Below are positions 23,225 to 30,653 of a DNA stretch of 32,899 nt, in pieces (within the stretch, counting starts at the first letter, position 1; the number at the start of each line of letters is the position of its first letter). Made by a program: the position numbers and the translations under genes. The stretch is from a virus, in the IMG/VR virus record IMGVR_UViG_3300025141_000424, positions 1 through 32,899 of that record; one strand, 5' to 3'. A model generated the notes under the pieces. It did no database searches. It saw nothing but the letters and a program-made list of their open reading frames with translations, and was not told where the DNA came from.

Positions 23225-23609
23225 TGATGCAGTATTCCAAGATCGACTTAAACAAATATTTTTTTTACGTAAGGCTTTTATAAAACAACTTAAAACAACA
23301 ATACCCACAGCAATGCCTGAGGATATTGACCCTACGTCAAAAGAAGGACAGCAGTATCTTAGAGACTTAGCTTTGCATGGTGTCGAAGAAATGTTTGAGG
23401 CTTTACAGCATCTTAAAAACTGGAAGTCGCATAGACAAACTGATATGGGAGGGACTTTTAATCGAGAGGACTTCTTAGAAGAAATGGTAGACGCCTTTAA
23501 CTACTTTTTCGCATTGATGATTAACTTAGAAGTTAGTGACGATGAATTTTATGAGGCATTTTTAAAGAAGCACGATATAATTATAGATAGACTTAAAACA
23601 GGTTACTAA
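23217..23609 (+). CDS. All-alpha NTP pyrophosphatase (dimeric dUTPase/MazG-like)
   Basis: 130 residues from the ATG at 23217, which follows AGAGG and overlaps the upstream gene by 8 nt. The family's metal motifs are visible: E57-E58-M-F-E61 (an E-E-x-x-E helix in HGVEEMFEALQHLKNWK) and E89-M-V-D92 (E-x-x-D in FLEEMVDAFNYFFALMI). Most such phage proteins hydrolyse dUTP or other noncanonical dNTPs to the monophosphate plus pyrophosphate. With ThyX-like and MazG-HAD genes beside it, the likely purpose is to make dUMP and keep uracil out of DNA, or to trim the host nucleotide pool. Confidence 0.75.
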   Translation: MSSDAVFQDRLKQIFFLRKAFIKQLKTTIPTAMPEDIDPTSKEGQQYLRDLALHGVEEMFEALQHLKNWKSHRQTDMGGTFNREDFLEEMVDAFNYFFALMINLEVSDDEFYEAFLKKHDIIIDRLKTGY

Positions 23610-23863
23610 TGGCAGAACTTATTGTTACTTCAAGTTTGGATCAAATTGACAAATATAAATTTTGTAATGTTGCACAGTTGCGCAGTATTATAAAAGGTAT
23701 AAATAAATCTAAACTTACTGGCGAAATAGTATTCCCAAAAGATGGTACTATCTTATTTACAGATGTTGATACACATGCAGTTATCAATGTCTGCAGGGAT
23801 TATAATGAGCTACAACAAGGAGTAACACATGAAAAACCTATTCTCGGTTCAAAAGAAATTTAA
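23609..23863 (+). CDS. Unknown small protein in the nucleotide cluster
   Basis: 84 residues. The start overlaps the previous stop (TAATG), and its last 35 nt overlap the following MazG-HAD gene in another frame. A short helix (VAQLRSIIKGINKSKLTGEI) is followed by a beta stretch with KDGTILFTDVDTHAVINV. There is no recognised motif or transmembrane segment. The 35-nt overlap is retained because the downstream gene has a good AAGGAG at 23817-23822 within this frame. Confidence 0.6.
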   Translation: MAELIVTSSLDQIDKYKFCNVAQLRSIIKGINKSKLTGEIVFPKDGTILFTDVDTHAVINVCRDYNELQQGVTHEKPILGSKEI

Positions 23864-24743
23864 TCAAAAGCTTTACGGCAATAACGTAACAGATAAAGAA
23901 AAAGCAGAAATAACAAAGACACTTTCTCTATGCTTACATTCAGAAGTATCTGAATTAATGCAGTCGGTGACATTTAAAGATCACCACATTCAAACTGACA
24001 ACATAGACAAAGTTAAAATGTTATTTGAGTCTGTTGATGTTATCAGATACGTTATTGCCATTTTAAATCTAAATGATATTAATGCAGATGAATTTATTAG
24101 AGCTTATGCAGATAAAGATGTCTATCTAAACAGCTTAGATAAAGACCAAAAGTCTTGGGACGGTAAGCAAAAAGTTGTAATTGTAGATATTGATGACGTT
24201 CTTTCAGAGTTTCGTGTCCATTTTGCTAGACATCTTAATAAAGAGTACAATCTTTATCCTGACGTTGAAGGCGAAGAATACTATTTTATTACTGCATTAG
24301 CAAAACTTGATTTAAATCCTGAGGAAGTTTTTGAGAGATTTACAGATCAAGGTGGATTTAGAGATATTCCTGTTGTTGAAGGTGCAATTGAAATGTTGCA
24401 AAGCATTCATGATCGTGGTTACTGGATACAATTGTTAACAGCACGCCCTGAAGAAAATCTTAAATGTTTTCATGACACATATTTCTGGTTAAATAAAAAC
24501 AATATTCCTTATGATGCATTAGCATTTAGTAATGAAAAATTTAGATGGTGTGCAAAGTCAAGATACTATGATGCAGGAAAGATTGAATTTGCAATTGATG
24601 ATGCGCCTAAACATGTTGCTGAGTATGCAAAACACGGAATATTCTGCTACATGCCTAAAAAGAATTACAATAAAGAAATCAGGGGTATGGCAAAAACTAG
24701 CACTTACCCTTATCCAAAAGATATATTCCAAGGCTGCTTTTAA
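23829..24743 (+). CDS. Fusion: MazG-like NTP pyrophosphatase + HAD phosphatase (nucleotidase)
   Basis: 304 residues. The N-terminal ~100 residues form an all-alpha NTP pyrophosphatase: HSEVSEL (37-43, E39 and E42) and ESVDVIRYVI (67-76, E67 and D70) supply the E-x-x-E / E-x-x-D metal site. A short linker KSWDGKQK leads to a HAD phosphatase with motif I VVIVDIDDV (117-125; nucleophile D120, D122), motif II LLTARP (202-207; T204), a Lys candidate in RWCAKS (K243), and motif IV FAIDDAPKHV (255-264; D257, D258). The cap and layout resemble 5'(3')-deoxyribonucleotidases. In one chain it could take a (d)NTP to the monophosphate and then to the nucleoside. Such a fusion is unusual; substrates are inferred. 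Confidence 0.75.
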   Translation: MKNLFSVQKKFNQKLYGNNVTDKEKAEITKTLSLCLHSEVSELMQSVTFKDHHIQTDNIDKVKMLFESVDVIRYVIAILNLNDINADEFIRAYADKDVYLNSLDKDQKSWDGKQKVVIVDIDDVLSEFRVHFARHLNKEYNLYPDVEGEEYYFITALAKLDLNPEEVFERFTDQGGFRDIPVVEGAIEMLQSIHDRGYWIQLLTARPEENLKCFHDTYFWLNKNNIPYDALAFSNEKFRWCAKSRYYDAGKIEFAIDDAPKHVAEYAKHGIFCYMPKKNYNKEIRGMAKTSTYPYPKDIFQGCF

Positions 24744-24801
24744 TTGTAAAAGCAACGCATTACAAATTATTATTTAAAAGTTAAAAACTAAAGGAGGCTA
24801 A

Positions 24802-25800
24802 ATGCCACAAAACAAAAATTTAAAACCAATTGAACTACCTATGGTGCTTAAGTTTAATCAAGGACCAAAAACTGAGTTTCATAATAACTTAGCACATTTA
24901 AAAGTAGAACTAGTAGATCATCCAACAAGAGACCAAGCAGTTAATGTTGCATGGCAGTATGTTAAAGCAACGTGGGCGGATCATCCAGATGATACAAACC
25001 CAACCATGATGAACAAGCAACACGCACGTAGAGAATATTCTAGAAATCTAGAAGATGTACTAAACTTTCGTGCCTTACCTACACCAATGGAGTGTCTAGG
25101 CTTCACATTTAAATTGTCAGGTTTGTCATTTCAAGAAGTCACACATATTATTCGACATCGAGCAGGTTCTTTTGCTGCACAATGCACTGGTGATCGTGAC
25201 CTAAGAGACGACCCTGCTGTAATCCCAGAAGCTGTACAGAATTCACCGGAATTTCTTGAACGGTGGAAAAGGTTAGTCTTAGAATCAAAGCAGCTCTACG
25301 TTGATATGTGTGACTCTAAAGCTGTATCTATGATGGATGCAAGAATGATACTTCCAAAAGCAATGACATCATTTTATTTAATGCGTCTTAATCTTAAAGA
25401 TTTGTTAGGTTTTATTGCACAGCGTCAAGATATGCAGATACAACCTGCAGCTGACAATCTACTTGCTGCATACATGGCACGTGAAGTTTTGAAGGTCCTG
25501 CCTGAAGCTTCTTCACGTATTAATTTCAATAAGCCTGATATGCACTATGTAAAAACTTTCCGTGTGCCTGATGGTAAAGGTGGGTTTACTTCGCGAGGTA
25601 CAAATCTGTATTGGCCAGAACCAAAGAATGATCTATTCGAGTATCATCCCGATGATTCAATATATCAAGCACGACGCGAAGATATAAATGGTACAAATAA
25701 GCCAGACGCACCAACAATATTTGAACAACTTTGGGACGAAACATACGAAGATATTGCACAATTAAAATATCAATACAATCAATTTATGGGGAGAGAATAA
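24802..25800 (+). CDS. thyX: ThyX-like flavin-dependent thymidylate synthase with altered signature
   Basis: 332 residues, longer than typical ThyX (210-250). The ThyX motif appears as HIIRHRAGSFAAQCTGDRD (115-133): R118-H119-R120 and S123 match R-H-R-x-x-S, but the N and the second S of R-H-R-x-x-S-x-N-x-x-S-x-R are replaced (A125, C128) and spacing to the last Arg differs. The second half has ARMILPKAMTS (180-190) and LNLKDLLGFIAQRQD (196-210), as in ThyX. About 80 N-terminal and 60 C-terminal residues are extra. ThyX uses FAD and methylene-THF to methylate dUMP. The changes at the substrate-binding/catalytic loop leave open a base-modifying relative, such as a hydroxymethyl transfer. Strong AAAGGAGG precedes the ATG. 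Confidence 0.72.
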   Translation: MPQNKNLKPIELPMVLKFNQGPKTEFHNNLAHLKVELVDHPTRDQAVNVAWQYVKATWADHPDDTNPTMMNKQHARREYSRNLEDVLNFRALPTPMECLGFTFKLSGLSFQEVTHIIRHRAGSFAAQCTGDRDLRDDPAVIPEAVQNSPEFLERWKRLVLESKQLYVDMCDSKAVSMMDARMILPKAMTSFYLMRLNLKDLLGFIAQRQDMQIQPAADNLLAAYMAREVLKVLPEASSRINFNKPDMHYVKTFRVPDGKGGFTSRGTNLYWPEPKNDLFEYHPDDSIYQARREDINGTNKPDAPTIFEQLWDETYEDIAQLKYQYNQFMGRE

Positions 25801-26249
25801 TGAGTTTAGGAAAAGTTTATTTAGCAAGCGGGTGGTTTTCACCTGAGTGGTTAGAAGAAGTAGAAAATATCAAAGAGGTACTTGAAACATATCAAGTCAG
25901 ATACTTTTCGCCCAAAGATGAAAATCTGTGTCAACCTGATGCAGAGGACTCAATTCAGAATCAGATCTTTGAAGGCAACATCAAACACCTTCACGAGTCA
26001 GACTGGATGATTTGTAACACGAGAAACAAGGATATGGGTTCTATTTTTGAAGCAGGCTATATGAATAGTCTAGAAAAGCCAATTGTATATTTTTGCGATG
26101 GTCTTCCTGCAGGTGCACAGTTTAATTTAATGTTAGCTGCTAGCGGTGTTAAAGTTTGTCGATCTCTAGCAGAGCTGGATGATTACATTAAAAGATGCGT
26201 CTTCGAGAATACATTGCTTGTTGAAAGGTACGAGGGTGAAATAGAATAG
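25800..26249 (+). CDS. Nucleoside 2-deoxyribosyltransferase-like protein
   Basis: 149 residues from the ATG at 25800, overlapping the ThyX stop (TAATG) with GGGGAG upstream. The fold signature is KVYLASGWFSPEW (5-17), a central D68 in HESDWMIC, and the catalytic segment KDMGSIFEAGYM (77-88), where E84 is the nucleophile position of the family (D-x-G-[TS]-x-x-E-x-G-[YF]). VYFCDG and AQFNLMLAASG complete the pattern. These enzymes exchange bases on deoxyribose or hydrolyse deoxynucleoside monophosphates. Coupled to ThyX and the pyrophosphatases, it fits salvage or scavenging of deoxynucleotides, or production of a modified nucleotide. Confidence 0.78.
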   Translation: MSLGKVYLASGWFSPEWLEEVENIKEVLETYQVRYFSPKDENLCQPDAEDSIQNQIFEGNIKHLHESDWMICNTRNKDMGSIFEAGYMNSLEKPIVYFCDGLPAGAQFNLMLAASGVKVCRSLAELDDYIKRCVFENTLLVERYEGEIE

Positions 26250-26288
26250 TAATATTCTTTGATCATAGATAGGTATTTAAAGGGCATT

Positions 26289-26495
26289 GTGGAAATTGGT
26301 ATTACTTTAGTTGTTATAAAGTCACAAGGATTTTTTAAAGAAGGCATGACCTTTACATGCATTGGCATCAAAGGAGATTGCGCCTATCTATGGTCACATG
26401 ATCAAACATTTTCAACATATGAAATTAAAGTCAATTTAGATGTTATTAAAAGTATAATGCGCCAGCAAGATTATAGAATTTTAGGCTTTAAATAA
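26289..26495 (+). CDS. Unknown small protein, GTG start
   Basis: 68 residues from the GTG at 26289, preferred because AAAGGG ends 4 nt upstream; a TTG at 26259 would add ten residues but has no ribosome site. The sequence is beta-rich (GMTFTCIGIKGDCAYLWSHD, then FSTYEIKVNLDVIKS), suggesting a small barrel. No motif is recognised. It ends just before the TATTATAATA element of the protease gene. Confidence 0.5.
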   Translation: MEIGITLVVIKSQGFFKEGMTFTCIGIKGDCAYLWSHDQTFSTYEIKVNLDVIKSIMRQQDYRILGFK

Positions 26496-26522
26496 CTTAA
26501 GCGTGCATATTTTTAAAAGTCT

Positions 26523-26532
26523 TATTATAATA
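26523..26532 (+). promoter_or_regulatory. TATTATAATA -10 element of the metzincin gene
   Basis: The same 10-mer as at 10767-10776, 17 nt upstream of the ATG at 26550. AAAGGAG (26538-26544) is so close that the transcript would begin almost at the Shine-Dalgarno. No -35 box is seen at 16-18 nt. Confidence 0.45.
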
Positions 26533-26549
26533 GTATTAAAGGAGTTAAT

Positions 26550-27002
26550 ATGATTATTTTAGGGCTTTTAATTTTTACTGTCAATGCTAGTGATCCAAAA
26601 GTATCAAGTTGGATATCTACGCCTGACATTCTTTTATGTAGTGATAGCAGTGTCAACATTAAAGATCTTTCTATTGCAATTGATTTCTGGGAGCAGAGAG
26701 GTTTTAGGTTCGGAAAAATTAGTAAAGAAGATAATTGCGACGACTATCATCGTGGCTATATTAAATTTATAGGCGATGAAGATCTAGAAAGCGGATATCT
26801 GGGAATGACTGAAATCTACGAATATGGCAATCAACATAAGACAATAACATCAGCATATATTGAGATATCTGATAGGCAGTCAGACAATCTAATATTGCTA
26901 GCACATGAGTTAGGACATTCGTTGGGTTATAACCATGGGCACAATAAGAATAGCGTAATGTATAGTAATATAAAACAAGTTAATATTAAAATAAGGAGAT
27001 AA
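26550..27002 (+). CDS. Exported matrixin-like zinc metalloprotease (metzincin)
   Basis: 150 residues. The N-terminus MIILGLLIFTVNAS is a short signal peptide, with likely cleavage after A13. The catalytic site is AHELGHSLGYNHGH (118-131): H119-E120-x-x-H123-x-x-x-x-x-H129, the metzincin zinc motif with its Gly, followed by the Met-turn SVMY (M137). Two Cys (C30, C63) could form a disulfide in the periplasm. It is a minimal catalytic domain without a propeptide or substrate-binding module. It could be exported from the infected cell to cut envelope or surface proteins, or be part of the virion; neither is shown by sequence. AAAGGAG and a TATAAT element lie just upstream; 1 nt separates it from the epimerase gene. 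Confidence 0.8.
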   Translation: MIILGLLIFTVNASDPKVSSWISTPDILLCSDSSVNIKDLSIAIDFWEQRGFRFGKISKEDNCDDYHRGYIKFIGDEDLESGYLGMTEIYEYGNQHKTITSAYIEISDRQSDNLILLAHELGHSLGYNHGHNKNSVMYSNIKQVNIKIRR

Positions 27003-27003
27003 T

Positions 27004-27999
27004 ATGAGAGCTTTTATAACAGGTGAAGAGGGATTCATTGGAAAAAATTTAAAATTATATGGAGGCCCAGGTATTAAAGTAATATCAGGAATTCATAGTA
27101 AAAATGATGAGGCAGCTTTCGTCTCTCAATATTCAACTGATAAAGGCGAACCTTGTATACATAGAAATAATGAAGAGTCATGGCAGGCATTTTTTGAAGT
27201 CAATGAAATTGATGTTATTATACACAATGCCGCTGTTGTTGGTACAGACGTCGTTGCGCTTAACTCTAAAGAGTCAACACTGACAAATGTCCAGGGTACA
27301 TATAATATATGTCGTGCTGCTAAAAAAGCAGGAATTCCTATTTGTTATATTGGAACAACTGTTATTTATGATACACAAAAATTTCAAGAGTCTATTATAA
27401 TAGAAGATGACTTAAGAGGACCCACAACACTGTACGGATGTCAAAAACTTTGCAGTGAAGACATTGTTAAAAGTCAGTCTTGTGACTGGATGATCGTCAG
27501 ACCTCTTTTTGCATATGGCGGAGAAGGTGACATGAATTCTCTAATTGCAAAAACAATATATGCAGCTTTAAATGAAAAAGAACAAATTGATATGTTCTTA
27601 GACCCAGATAAAGTCAAAGACTATATGCATGTTAGTGATTTCTGCAGAGGGGTATGGGCTTGCATCAAAGAAGAATTGTGGGGTGACGACTGGAATATAG
27701 CATCAGAAAACCCATACACAACTTGGGAAATTGTCAAAATCATTGAAGATGTCATAGGTAGAGATATTAGCAATGTTATTAAATGGTATCCAAAAACTGA
27801 CTACCTAGGCAATCACAAATTAAGCTCAAATAAGCTTAAGACTATAATTAATTGGAAACCACAGATATCACTTAGGGCAGGAATTAAAATGTCTTACGAA
27901 AGCATACTGAATTCAAAAAGCTATAATCCGTTGACACATTTGGAAGAAGCAGACGATCGGAATATTGATTTAACTGAGTACTTTCCAGACATACAATAA
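27004..27999 (+). CDS. NAD(P)-dependent epimerase/dehydratase (extended SDR)
   Basis: 331 residues. The dinucleotide loop is AFITGEEGFIGKNL (3-16; G7, G10, G13). VIIHNAAVVGTD (71-82) is the N-A-A segment, and IGTTVIYDTQ (116-125) gives the Ser/Thr. Y144 and K148 in LYGCQKLCSED are the catalytic Y-x-x-x-K. MIVRPLFAYGGEG (about 162-174) and DYMHVSDFCRG follow, as in GDP-fucose synthase/dTDP-sugar reductases. It likely epimerises or reduces a nucleotide sugar (exact sugar unknown), which in phages usually serves surface-glycan or DNA-glycan modification; no glycosyltransferase is in the window. AAGGAG precedes the ATG, 1 nt after the metzincin stop. Confidence 0.8.
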   Translation: MRAFITGEEGFIGKNLKLYGGPGIKVISGIHSKNDEAAFVSQYSTDKGEPCIHRNNEESWQAFFEVNEIDVIIHNAAVVGTDVVALNSKESTLTNVQGTYNICRAAKKAGIPICYIGTTVIYDTQKFQESIIIEDDLRGPTTLYGCQKLCSEDIVKSQSCDWMIVRPLFAYGGEGDMNSLIAKTIYAALNEKEQIDMFLDPDKVKDYMHVSDFCRGVWACIKEELWGDDWNIASENPYTTWEIVKIIEDVIGRDISNVIKWYPKTDYLGNHKLSSNKLKTIINWKPQISLRAGIKMSYESILNSKSYNPLTHLEEADDRNIDLTEYFPDIQ

Positions 28000-28016
28000 A
28001 ATTATTTAAGTTCTAT

Positions 28017-28071
28017 TATAATCTTAACACTCCCAGCATATATTTATACTGTATATGCTGGGAGTTTTTTA
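28017..28071 (+). promoter_or_regulatory. -10 box, terminator-like hairpin with buried Shine-Dalgarno, T run
   Basis: TATAAT (28017-28022, within TATTATAAT) is followed by 6 nt and a hairpin: ACTCCCAGCATATAT (28029-28043) pairs with GTATATGCTGGGAGT (28051-28065), 14 Watson-Crick pairs plus one G-U around a 7-nt loop. A run of T (28065-28070) ends one base before the ATG at 28072. The GGGAG in the 3' arm is the only Shine-Dalgarno, so it is buried when folded. The hairpin can terminate the epimerase transcript, and RNA started at this promoter would begin at the hairpin base. Confidence 0.7.
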
Positions 28072-29427
28072 ATGAAAATAACAAGAAGACAATTAAGAAG
28101 ATTGATGGAAGCTTACGTAGCTGATGTTGCAGGTACATCAATCGCACCCAAAACTGGGGCAGAAATGGGAATCTTTCCACCCGAAAGTATGAATTTTAAA
28201 GGGCGCATAGAAAAATTAATAGAAGTCGGAATAAATGCTGTAGGTGACTATAATTTCCAGCTATATAATCAATATCAGCCGGCAAAACATAAAGAATCGC
28301 TTAAACACTTATTTTCAAATCTGAATGATGAAGAAAGTATAGTTCAAGGTGTTGATTTAGGGATGCAATTAGATCTTTTTGAACGTGATGTACCTGCATT
28401 AGAAAAACTCGCGCTACAAGCAATATTTGCTGCACAAGACTATCAAGGTTTAATTAGCGATATTACTGACTACTTAAAGAATTCTCGTACTGATAGCATC
28501 TACTACACTAATTCTAACTGGAACCCGCAAGAACCTTTAATGCCTAAAGATTTTGTTGACCTTCTTATTAAAGAATCTTTAAAACTTTATCTTCGCATGT
28601 ATGAAAATTTTATCGAAGAAGGTCAGTTTGACCACGGCAATTGGGGGCGCAGCATGGGTGGGTACCCTGGAATGTCATGGCTGAATTTAAACTACATAGC
28701 TACAGGAAATCAATCACAAGCAGGGCAATGGAATCAAAACATGATCCGGATCATAATGCAACCCATCTACGATGAAGAACAGATGAATGCTGGAATAACA
28801 TCAGAGCAACAAATCGACCCTAAACAAGCCTACATAGAGGGGGACAACCCGTTTGTAGTTATGAAGTTTACTATTGGTTGTGACCATGAAGGATCAGAAG
28901 ATATGTATGGTGTAGCTTGGGAGGAACTAATGGGAGTTATTGATGATGAATATGCTGTGTTTGTCACTACTCAAAAAGAAATAGATGGCTATGGAGGTAA
29001 TGAATACGAGTCTACTTTTATTGTGGTTGCAGGTACTTTGTCTGAGTATGAAGTCACGTCAGTATCTGAATTAAATGATTGGTTAGAAAAGCGAATATTC
29101 GAAGCTGAAAATCGCTTCTCTTCAGATGGTTTTAATCGCCCTTGTGGCATGTCATACGATCAATATCAGGAAGAAGTACTTTATACTAATATTAAAGAGT
29201 TGGGTGAAGTAATCTTAGCTGTTGCTAGCGAAAGAGGTTATGGCGCTAAACAAGTAGAAGCATTGCGAAGTTTAATAGCTTCTGATCAATCATCAAATGA
29301 ATATTATAGAGAAGAGTTAGCTGCTGTAATGGCAATATATTCAGACATGCTAGGATTTACAACAGATCTAGAAGATTCTATAGTGAATGAGACAGGAATA
29401 TCAATAGATGATTTTTTTAATCAATAA
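28072..29427 (+). CDS. Unknown protein with N-terminal capsid-targeting-like tag, 451 residues
   Basis: First gene of the tagged operon. It starts MKITRRQLRRLMEA; the tag ends L-M-E before A, one residue shorter than the others. The body is mixed alpha/beta and acidic, with many aromatic residues, and contains a Trp/Gly-rich part (FDHGNWGRSMGGYPGMSWLN, about 187-206), a beta region around GCDHEGSEDMYGVAWEELMG, and a helical C-terminus (about 355-451). No enzymatic motif or known domain is recognised. Translation depends on a Shine-Dalgarno held in the hairpin at 28029-28065. It is likely the main cargo protein of this operon if the tag works as proposed. Confidence 0.7.
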   Translation: MKITRRQLRRLMEAYVADVAGTSIAPKTGAEMGIFPPESMNFKGRIEKLIEVGINAVGDYNFQLYNQYQPAKHKESLKHLFSNLNDEESIVQGVDLGMQLDLFERDVPALEKLALQAIFAAQDYQGLISDITDYLKNSRTDSIYYTNSNWNPQEPLMPKDFVDLLIKESLKLYLRMYENFIEEGQFDHGNWGRSMGGYPGMSWLNLNYIATGNQSQAGQWNQNMIRIIMQPIYDEEQMNAGITSEQQIDPKQAYIEGDNPFVVMKFTIGCDHEGSEDMYGVAWEELMGVIDDEYAVFVTTQKEIDGYGGNEYESTFIVVAGTLSEYEVTSVSELNDWLEKRIFEAENRFSSDGFNRPCGMSYDQYQEEVLYTNIKELGEVILAVASERGYGAKQVEALRSLIASDQSSNEYYREELAAVMAIYSDMLGFTTDLEDSIVNETGISIDDFFNQ

Positions 29428-29448
29428 TAACATTACAAGGATATTTTA

Positions 29449-29937
29449 ATGAAGATAACAAAAGAACAGTTAAGAAAATTAATATTAGAGGCAGCTCATG
29501 ATGATGAAGGAGTGTCTGAAGAAGAATATGAGCCTCTATCACGAGATCAAGAGGATAAACTAAGCAAGTTGCTTAACCCAGACCATATTGGTCAAGCAGC
29601 GTCACTAGCAACTACAATTGCAGGCCCTGACGCTTTTTCAAAACTAGTGAAAACAACCCTGGAAAGAAATGAAGTACTTGAAAATCGATTGACAGATAAT
29701 ATGTTTCATGATATTGAAAACATTGTAATGGACATATTCAATAGGGGCTTAAATAGTGTGCAAATTACAATTTCCAATCAGGAAGGCTTATTGAACATGG
29801 AAGACACAGGAATTACAGAAGATGAGGAACATGAAATATACATGGAATTAATATCTGGTGTTAGACAAAACATTAGAATCGGAATTGAAAATGCAATTGT
29901 TCAAACATTAGTTGCTATGACAGGAGGCAGTCAGTAA
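29449..29937 (+). CDS. Unknown protein with N-terminal capsid-targeting-like tag, 162 residues
   Basis: Starts MKITKEQLRKLILEA (I-L-E before A). The next part is acidic (HDDEGVSEEEYEPLSRDQED), followed by helices (LSKLLNPDHIGQAASLATTI and IENIVMDIFNRGLNSVQIT). There is no Cys and no recognised domain. A pI well below neutral fits a small internal head protein only weakly, as T4 internal proteins are basic. It lies 21 nt after the previous stop with AAGGATA as ribosome site, and 1 nt before the next gene. Confidence 0.68.
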   Translation: MKITKEQLRKLILEAAHDDEGVSEEEYEPLSRDQEDKLSKLLNPDHIGQAASLATTIAGPDAFSKLVKTTLERNEVLENRLTDNMFHDIENIVMDIFNRGLNSVQITISNQEGLLNMEDTGITEDEEHEIYMELISGVRQNIRIGIENAIVQTLVAMTGGSQ

Positions 29938-29938
29938 T

Positions 29939-30646
29939 ATGAAAATAACAAGAAGACAATTGAGACGATTAATTAGTGAAGCTATAACTGATACAAAGAA
30001 AGGTGCACTAGGTCAAATTCCTTACAGAGATCCTGGGGCAGAAATCAGATCTAACTTAAGCCCAGAACAATTGGAAAAATTTGATACTCTTAAAGATACA
30101 GAACCTGCAGTAAGAGACTCAATTGCATCTGGGCTAGGTTATGAAGGCGAATTTTTCGGAGATGACGAATTTGACTTTAAAGCAAAAATGGCAGCGCAAG
30201 ATCCAGACGAAAAAGTGTATCAAATGATGTATCGTTACATCAACACAGAGCGCATTAACGTTAATCACAAGGCACAGCAATTTTACGCTGCAGGTTATAA
30301 TGACATGGCTGACAGCTATGATAAAGTTGAAATATTTTTAAGTGAGCTTCTAAAGCAAAACTTGGCACCTGTACCTGCGTTGGATGCAATATTTAATAAG
30401 ATATCACAATTACAGTCGAGTGAAAGAAAATCGACGTCAGCATATATTTTGCAATCAATTATGGAAAGTCTAGCACGTGAGGCAGTCCGACTGAACTATA
30501 TAGTTGATGAGCAAATTTCTCGAAAATATTTAGGTGATGCAGGCTCTAATCCATTTGACGATTACATGAATCAACTTTTCAAAGATCATCCCGGTATACC
30601 AGAAGATAATCCTGTCGATCCTACTCGAAAGCGGCGTTTTAAATAG
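29939..30646 (+). CDS. Unknown protein with N-terminal capsid-targeting-like tag, 235 residues
   Basis: Starts MKITRRQLRRLISEA, the closest in this window to the T4 tag end (I-S-E before A). The rest is helical and acidic: repeated Asp/Glu-rich turns, FDFKAKMAAQDPDEKVYQMM at about 78-97, and a C-terminal basic tail DPTRKRRFK. No domain is recognised. The first 26 nt of its coding sequence are nearly identical to those of the 28072, 30654 and 32219 genes. AGGAGG lies 12 nt upstream inside the preceding gene. Confidence 0.68.
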   Translation: MKITRRQLRRLISEAITDTKKGALGQIPYRDPGAEIRSNLSPEQLEKFDTLKDTEPAVRDSIASGLGYEGEFFGDDEFDFKAKMAAQDPDEKVYQMMYRYINTERINVNHKAQQFYAAGYNDMADSYDKVEIFLSELLKQNLAPVPALDAIFNKISQLQSSERKSTSAYILQSIMESLAREAVRLNYIVDEQISRKYLGDAGSNPFDDYMNQLFKDHPGIPEDNPVDPTRKRRFK

Positions 30647-30653
30647 GTGCATT

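Noticed and set aside
24735-24754. Hairpin TGCTTTTA / TAAAAGCA around the stop of the MazG-HAD gene
   Set aside because: The 8-bp AT-rich stem has no T run on either strand, so it is not an intrinsic terminator; no other role can be argued.
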